Positions 36,453 through 40,367 of a stretch of 40,367 nucleotides of DNA are shown here, piece by piece (within the stretch, counting starts at the first letter, position 1; the number at the start of each line of letters is the position of its first letter). Source of the stretch: Legionella waltersii (GTDB lineage Bacteria; Pseudomonadota; Gammaproteobacteria; Legionellales; Legionellaceae); assembly GCF_001468085.1 (NCBI RefSeq), contig NZ_LNZB01000007.1:1-40367 (forward strand), in the 5' to 3' direction. A model generated the notes under the pieces. That model worked only from the letters and a program-made list of their open reading frames with translations. It was not told where the DNA came from and did not search any database. The position numbers and the translations under genes are program-made.

Positions 36453-37733
36453 TTATTTGTAAAATTGCTCTTTTTCTGTGCTTCCTTCTAATGCAGTTGT
36501 TGTAGTTTGTCCCTGCATAATTGTGTTTTGAACGGCATCAAAATAACCTGTTCCTACAAACGCCTGGTGTTTAGTTGCTCTAAATCCATATTGTTCTTGC
36601 GAAATTTCCTTTTGTTGTAGTTGAGAATAGGCATACATTCCGTCTTGACGATAATTCTTGGCTATTTCAAACATTCCTAAATTTAAACTATGCCATCCAG
36701 CTAGGGTAATAAATTGGTATTTATAGCCCATTGCAAATAGTTGCTCTCTGAATGTTCTCAAATCCTTTTCATTCAAATTAGCCTGCCAGTTAAATGAAGG
36801 TGAGCAGTTGTAGCACAATAATTTTCCAGGATATTTACTGTGTATTGCATCAGCAAATTCACGAGCTTCTGATAGATTTGGCTTAGAGGTTTCACACCAG
36901 ATTAGATCTGCGTAGGGTGCATAAGCAAGTCCGCGGCTTATTGCTTGGTCTATTCCTTCTTTGACATAAAAAAAGCCCTCTTTCGTCCGTTTGCCAGTTA
37001 GAAATTGTCTATCATTATTATCAAAATCATTGGTAATTAAATTAGCTCCATTAGCATCAGTACGACCAATAATTAATGTTGGAACTTCTGCAATATCAGC
37101 AGCCAGCCTTGCAGAGATTAACTTGTGAACTGCTTCTGCAGTTGGTATAAGCACTTTTCCTCCCATATGCCCACATTTTTTTGCAGAAGATAACTGATCC
37201 TCAAAGTGAACTGCTGCAGCACCAGAACGGATCATGTGCTTCATCAATTCAAATGCATTTAAATTTCCACCAAATCCAGCTTCTGCATCAGCAATAATTG
37301 GTGCGTACCAATCAATGCTGTAGTCGTCATTTAGGCAATAGATTTCGTCTGTTCTTTGCAATGCATTATTAATATTTGCAACTAATCTTGGAACAGAATC
37401 AACAGGATAAAGGCTTTGATCAGGGTATACTTGACCAGCACTATTATTATCACCTGCAACTTGCCATCCAGAACAGTATATTGCTTGCATTCCTGCTTGA
37501 ACGGCTTGTATAGCCTGATTTCCTGTTAAGCATCCTAATGCTGTCACAGGTTCTTTTTCTTGTAGCAAATTCCATAATTTGTTAGCCCCACGATGAGCAA
37601 GGGTGTACTCAATTTTTATTGATGGTCGTAATTTGATTACATCCTCTGCGGAATAAGGACGTAAAACTCCGGACCATCTGGAGTTTTCTTTCCATTCTTT
37701 AGCTAACTCACTCACTTGACCTGATTTGCTCAT
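36453..37733 (-). CDS. aceA: isocitrate lyase
   Basis: Splits isocitrate into glyoxylate and succinate, the first glyoxylate-shunt enzyme. The 426-residue product (E. coli 434) has the signature [14 protein letters not shown] with catalytic Cys187, the metal-binding [10 protein letters not shown] (147-156), and NCSPSFNW. Its start overlaps the aceB stop by 4 nt (ATGA), so it is translated with aceB. The pair allows growth on acetate, fatty acids or other C2 sources. Confidence 0.97.
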   Translation of the reverse strand: MSKSGQVSELAKEWKENSRWSGVLRPYSAEDVIKLRPSIKIEYTLAHRGANKLWNLLQEKEPVTALGCLTGNQAIQAVQAGMQAIYCSGWQVAGDNNSAGQVYPDQSLYPVDSVPRLVANINNALQRTDEIYCLNDDYSIDWYAPIIADAEAGFGGNLNAFELMKHMIRSGAAAVHFEDQLSSAKKCGHMGGKVLIPTAEAVHKLISARLAADIAEVPTLIIGRTDANGANLITNDFDNNDRQFLTGKRTKEGFFYVKEGIDQAISRGLAYAPYADLIWCETSKPNLSEAREFADAIHSKYPGKLLCYNCSPSFNWQANLNEKDLRTFREQLFAMGYKYQFITLAGWHSLNLGMFEIAKNYRQDGMYAYSQLQQKEISQEQYGFRATKHQAFVGTGYFDAVQNTIMQGQTTTTALEGSTEKEQFYK

Positions 37734-39331
37734 GATGATGTCCTTTCATTCATTAGATAGGGATAGGCTACGGTTGTTAAAAAATCATTAAATTGATTGT
37801 TGAAAACTAATGTTTCTAATATTTCTTTAGCTTGATTGAGCGCATGAATAGATTTTTCGTTTTTTCTATCTTGTAGAAGCAGATTAACTTCTTCATTAAA
37901 GAGCTTAGTTAAAAGCGATGCATCTAATACTGAGCCATTGCTTAGTGGAGCGGAGAATTTTAGCCACTGCCATAATTGAGATCTGCATATTTCTGCTGTT
38001 GCTGCATCTTCCATTAAATGATGTATTGGTACACATCCATTACCATTTAGCCATGATTCTAGGTATAGCAGAGCTACTGAAATATTTCTTCGTACTCCTT
38101 GTTCAGAAATATTTCCTTCAGGCACTGTTAGTAAATCATTTTGCGTAACTTCAGAAGCATCTACCATTTTAGATAGTTGATTTGCTTGAGGCATAATTTT
38201 GTTGAAGGCTTCGAGCGCAATTGGAATAAGGCCAGGGTGAGCAACCCAAGTTCCATCATGGCCCATACTAGCTTCACGTAATTTGTCAGCATAAACAAGG
38301 TTCATTGCTTCGGTATTTGCTTTTTCATCGCCCTTTATGGGGATCTGAGCTGCCATTCCACCCATTGCATGAATGCCTCTCTTATGGCAGGTGTGAATTA
38401 AGAGAGTGACGTAGGATTTCAAGAAATGAGAGGTCATTGTAAGTTGTTGTCTATTGGGCAATAGAAATTGCGGATGGTTGCGAAATTTTTTAATAAATGA
38501 AAACATGTAATCCCAGCGGCCACAGTTTAAGCCGACAATATAATCCTTTAATTCATGAATTATTTCATTCATTTCAAAGACGGCAGTGATGGTTTCAATT
38601 AATACAGTGACTTTAATTGTCCCATGCGGTAAGTTTAGATATTGTTCTGCCTTTGTGAAAACGTCATTCCACCATCTAGCTTCTTGGTGGGATTCAATTT
38701 TAGGAATGTAAAAATAGGGTGCGGTTCCCTGTTCAATTAACTGCTTTGCATTGTGATATAGATAGAGCAAGGTGTCAAAGATAGGGGCTGATACCGGCTC
38801 TTCGTCAACGTGCACATGACATTCATCAAGATGTAACCCCCTTGGGCGTACAATTAAAACAGCTGTATTTTTATTTAATTGATATTTTTTACCAGTTTCT
38901 GGGTCTGTGTAGCTAATTGTTTTGCGAACGGCATCATAGAGATTTAGTTGTCCTTCAAGGCAATTGGTCCAAGTAGGGGAGTTTGAATCCTCAAAATCAG
39001 CCATGAATGTTTTTGCGCCACTATTCAAGGCATTAATGATCATTTTTCGGTTTACTGGACCAGTAATTTCTACTCTTCTATCTTGCAGATCTTCTGGGGC
39101 AGGAGATATAACCCAATCGCTTTGTCGAAGGTTAGCGGTTTCTTTCAAAAAATCCGGGAATATGCCTTGATCAAAGTCTGCTTGTCTTTTTGATCTAGTT
39201 TGAAGTAGCTCTTTTCTTCTGGACCGGGCATAGCGTTCGATACTACTGATAAACTGTAGGCTGTCATCGTTTAATATAAAATTGTTTGATGAATCCAATG
39301 TACCAGCAATAAGGTAACTTTCTGTTTTCAT
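37730..39331 (-). CDS. aceB: malate synthase A
   Basis: Condenses glyoxylate with acetyl-CoA to malate. From the ATG at 39331 it has 533 residues, the same as E. coli AceB. The signature [17 protein letters not shown] and [17 protein letters not shown] are present, as are the N-terminal [20 protein letters not shown] and [13 protein letters not shown]. An upstream TTG (39361) would add ten residues that lack family support. First gene of aceBA; no aceK was seen. Confidence 0.96.
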   Translation of the reverse strand: MKTESYLIAGTLDSSNNFILNDDSLQFISSIERYARSRRKELLQTRSKRQADFDQGIFPDFLKETANLRQSDWVISPAPEDLQDRRVEITGPVNRKMIINALNSGAKTFMADFEDSNSPTWTNCLEGQLNLYDAVRKTISYTDPETGKKYQLNKNTAVLIVRPRGLHLDECHVHVDEEPVSAPIFDTLLYLYHNAKQLIEQGTAPYFYIPKIESHQEARWWNDVFTKAEQYLNLPHGTIKVTVLIETITAVFEMNEIIHELKDYIVGLNCGRWDYMFSFIKKFRNHPQFLLPNRQQLTMTSHFLKSYVTLLIHTCHKRGIHAMGGMAAQIPIKGDEKANTEAMNLVYADKLREASMGHDGTWVAHPGLIPIALEAFNKIMPQANQLSKMVDASEVTQNDLLTVPEGNISEQGVRRNISVALLYLESWLNGNGCVPIHHLMEDAATAEICRSQLWQWLKFSAPLSNGSVLDASLLTKLFNEEVNLLLQDRKNEKSIHALNQAKEILETLVFNNQFNDFLTTVAYPYLMNERTSS

Positions 39332-39384
39332 TAAAATTAATCCATTAATTTTATAATTCAAAAGTATAGCGATTAAGTGATATG

Positions 39385-39404
39385 AATACCATACTCTTGG
39401 TATT
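39385..39404. promoter_or_regulatory. small palindrome upstream of aceB
   Basis: AATACCA (39385-39391), 6 nt, then TGGTATT (39398-39404). It lies about 55 bp before the aceB start, next to a TATACT that could be the -10 of the aceBA promoter (39361-39366 region on the minus strand), and about 12 bp after the end of the next minus-strand gene. It could be an operator for aceBA or a weak terminator. Confidence 0.35.
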
Positions 39405-39415
39405 TATTGATATTT

Positions 39416-39766
39416 TTATACCTCAAGAGCAGCACTCACATAGACCCAAGCAGATATTCCAGAAGCAAGCTTAACTTCGATTCGCTTATAATCAGAAACT
39501 TCATAGGAGTCGGCGCGACTTAGTTCATCTGAACTAATGTCAAAGACCATACCTTCAACACAATCGGTTGAGTTACCAGTCGGTGTTATAATAGGATGAA
39601 ACGATTCTCCACTAGTGGCAAGTACCTCAGGATCAGTAATTTCTATCATCGATAACTCAAATCCAGGTAACTGGTCCTTTATGCCATTCAATTTACGGCC
39701 AAAATTAGCCAGTTGGACTGATTCGTATCGAAGTGTTCCATAAGAAAAAAGTTTTTCAGTGTTCAT
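39416..39766 (-). CDS. gamma-glutamylcyclotransferase-like (AIG2/GGCT) family protein
   Basis: A 116-residue cytosolic protein with the family substrate loop FSYGTLR (residues 7-13) and the likely catalytic glutamate Glu89 in ADSYEVSDYKR. The segment VEGMVFDI (70-77) is also typical. Members cleave gamma-glutamyl amines or peptides with release of 5-oxoproline; the true substrate here is unknown. It lies upstream of aceBA on the same strand, with an 84-nt gap. Confidence 0.85.
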   Translation of the reverse strand: MNTEKLFSYGTLRYESVQLANFGRKLNGIKDQLPGFELSMIEITDPEVLATSGESFHPIITPTGNSTDCVEGMVFDISSDELSRADSYEVSDYKRIEVKLASGISAWVYVSAALEV

Positions 39767-39987
39767 TCATTTGCTCTTTAACGGGGTGTAGATAGGGTTA
39801 TGGTGATTTTAACTCAGTAGCTACACATTAGAAAGTTCTCAAATCTTGTCTTACTGCACTTTTGGGGCTACCCAAATGGTAGCTTCACCACAATTTGGAT
39901 CTTGTACTTTATGAATTACCACTTTCGGTAACATTTAATTTGATGCAAATAGCAGAGAGACAGTTCTCAAATAAAGTCAAATATAAT

Positions 39988-39996
39988 TGCTATAAT
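39988..39996 (+). promoter_or_regulatory. extended -10 promoter before the SH2-like gene
   Basis: TGCTATAAT combines the extended TGn element with a perfect TATAAT (39991-39996), followed by an AT-only run. No good -35 is visible at 17 nt, which an extended -10 can tolerate. It lies 32 bp upstream of the ATG at 40029. Confidence 0.6.
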
Positions 39997-40028
39997 ATAT
40001 ATATTCCTTTAATTTTTAGAGAGCAATC

Positions 40029-40328
40029 ATGATCTGGTCAGGTAAGGATAAAAAAAGTAAACCGAAAACGAACACCGATTATCAAAATGAACTTAAAAGT
40101 TTTCTAAGTACTCATTTCTATAAGTTACCAGAAGGTGTATTTCAAATTGATACCCCCGGCTTTGATAGAGAAAAATCCAAATTATTATTAAACAATCATA
40201 AAGAGTTACCTTTTGTTATAAGAAACTCAAGCAAAACAGGATGTTATTGCGTAGATTATTTAAATTCCAAAGGAGAAATAATGAGGTGGTCAAGTAAATT
40301 GACACACCCAGTTAAGCAACTTTCTTAA
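40029..40328 (+). CDS. small SH2-like domain protein, candidate phosphotyrosine-binding effector
   Basis: A 99-residue protein with no signal peptide or membrane helix. Residues about 36-90 follow the SH2 pattern: GFDREKSKLLL (44-54) aligns with the I-S-R-x-x-A-E-x-L-L helix, placing Arg47 at the alpha-A2 arginine. FVIRNSS (62-68) aligns with the FLVRES strand, placing Arg65 at the phosphate-binding beta-B5 position. GCYCVDYLNSKGEIMRW (71-87) then reads as strands C and D. The protein ends soon after strand D, so the second half of a eukaryotic SH2 is missing. The basic N-terminus (GKDKKSKPK) is polar. Legionella is known to encode SH2 effectors; assignment here is by eye. Confidence 0.55.
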   Translation: MIWSGKDKKSKPKTNTDYQNELKSFLSTHFYKLPEGVFQIDTPGFDREKSKLLLNNHKELPFVIRNSSKTGCYCVDYLNSKGEIMRWSSKLTHPVKQLS

Positions 40329-40367
40329 ATTCCCCCCAAACCCGTTCAAACTGATTCGGATTCATAT

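Noticed and set aside
39851..39934. 27-codon ATG frame on the minus strand (MLPKVVIHKVQDPNCG...)
   Set aside because: It has an in-frame stop just before the ATG, no ribosome binding site and no recognisable family; the sequence looks somewhat protein-like, so it may be a relic, but it cannot be supported.

Overview
The window (about 40.4 kb, AT-rich) reads as chromosome of a gammaproteobacterium, most likely Legionella or a close Legionellaceae relative. This is inferred from the low GC, the family-level similarity of the housekeeping genes, a candidate translocated effector with a HAD fold, a small SH2-like protein, and dispersed palindromic repeats of a kind I associate with this group. 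No database was consulted, so the species is not assigned. No tRNA, rRNA, CRISPR array or intact insertion sequence was seen.

Layout. 1-147 holds a 13-bp tandem array and one arm of a dispersed palindrome. 148-3997 (minus) holds an outer-membrane barrel protein, kup and rdgC. 4074-8166 (plus) holds rlmI, an exported serine-hydrolase-like protein that has lost its catalytic motifs and is fused to DUF302, and an exported GH3 beta-N-acetylhexosaminidase. 8146-8881 is a mobile-element scar with an IS66 tnpB fragment, imperfect terminal inverted repeats and a long hairpin. 8882-16179 (minus) is a compact histidine operon, yerC-hisGDCBHAFI, with most genes overlapping; the TrpR-family regulator gene yerC comes first. 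16319-19291 (plus) is the cytochrome bd operon cydP-cydA-cydB-cydX, including both small subunits. 19292-19899 is a gene-free block of nested palindromes and direct repeats. Then come pyrE (minus), a cold-shock gene with a long leader (plus), the HAD-type effector candidate (minus), an LplT-like MFS transporter (plus) and hemF (minus).

24917-35318 (plus) is an uninterrupted flagellar rod/hook operon, flgBCDEFGHIJKL, preceded by a near-perfect sigma-54 promoter. flgA and flgM are not in the window. A REP-like palindrome follows flgL, then queF (plus), the glyoxylate-shunt pair aceB-aceA (minus), a gamma-glutamylcyclotransferase-like gene (minus) and, at the right edge, the SH2-like gene (plus).

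Points worth most attention: (i) the 99-residue SH2-like protein with both phosphotyrosine-pocket arginines; (ii) the dead beta-lactamase/PBP-fold domain joined to DUF302; (iii) a 17/19 match to the Fur box overlapping the promoter of the yerC-his operon; (iv) the HAD-fold effector candidate; (v) the 24-bp palindrome-arm family present at four places in two sequence variants.
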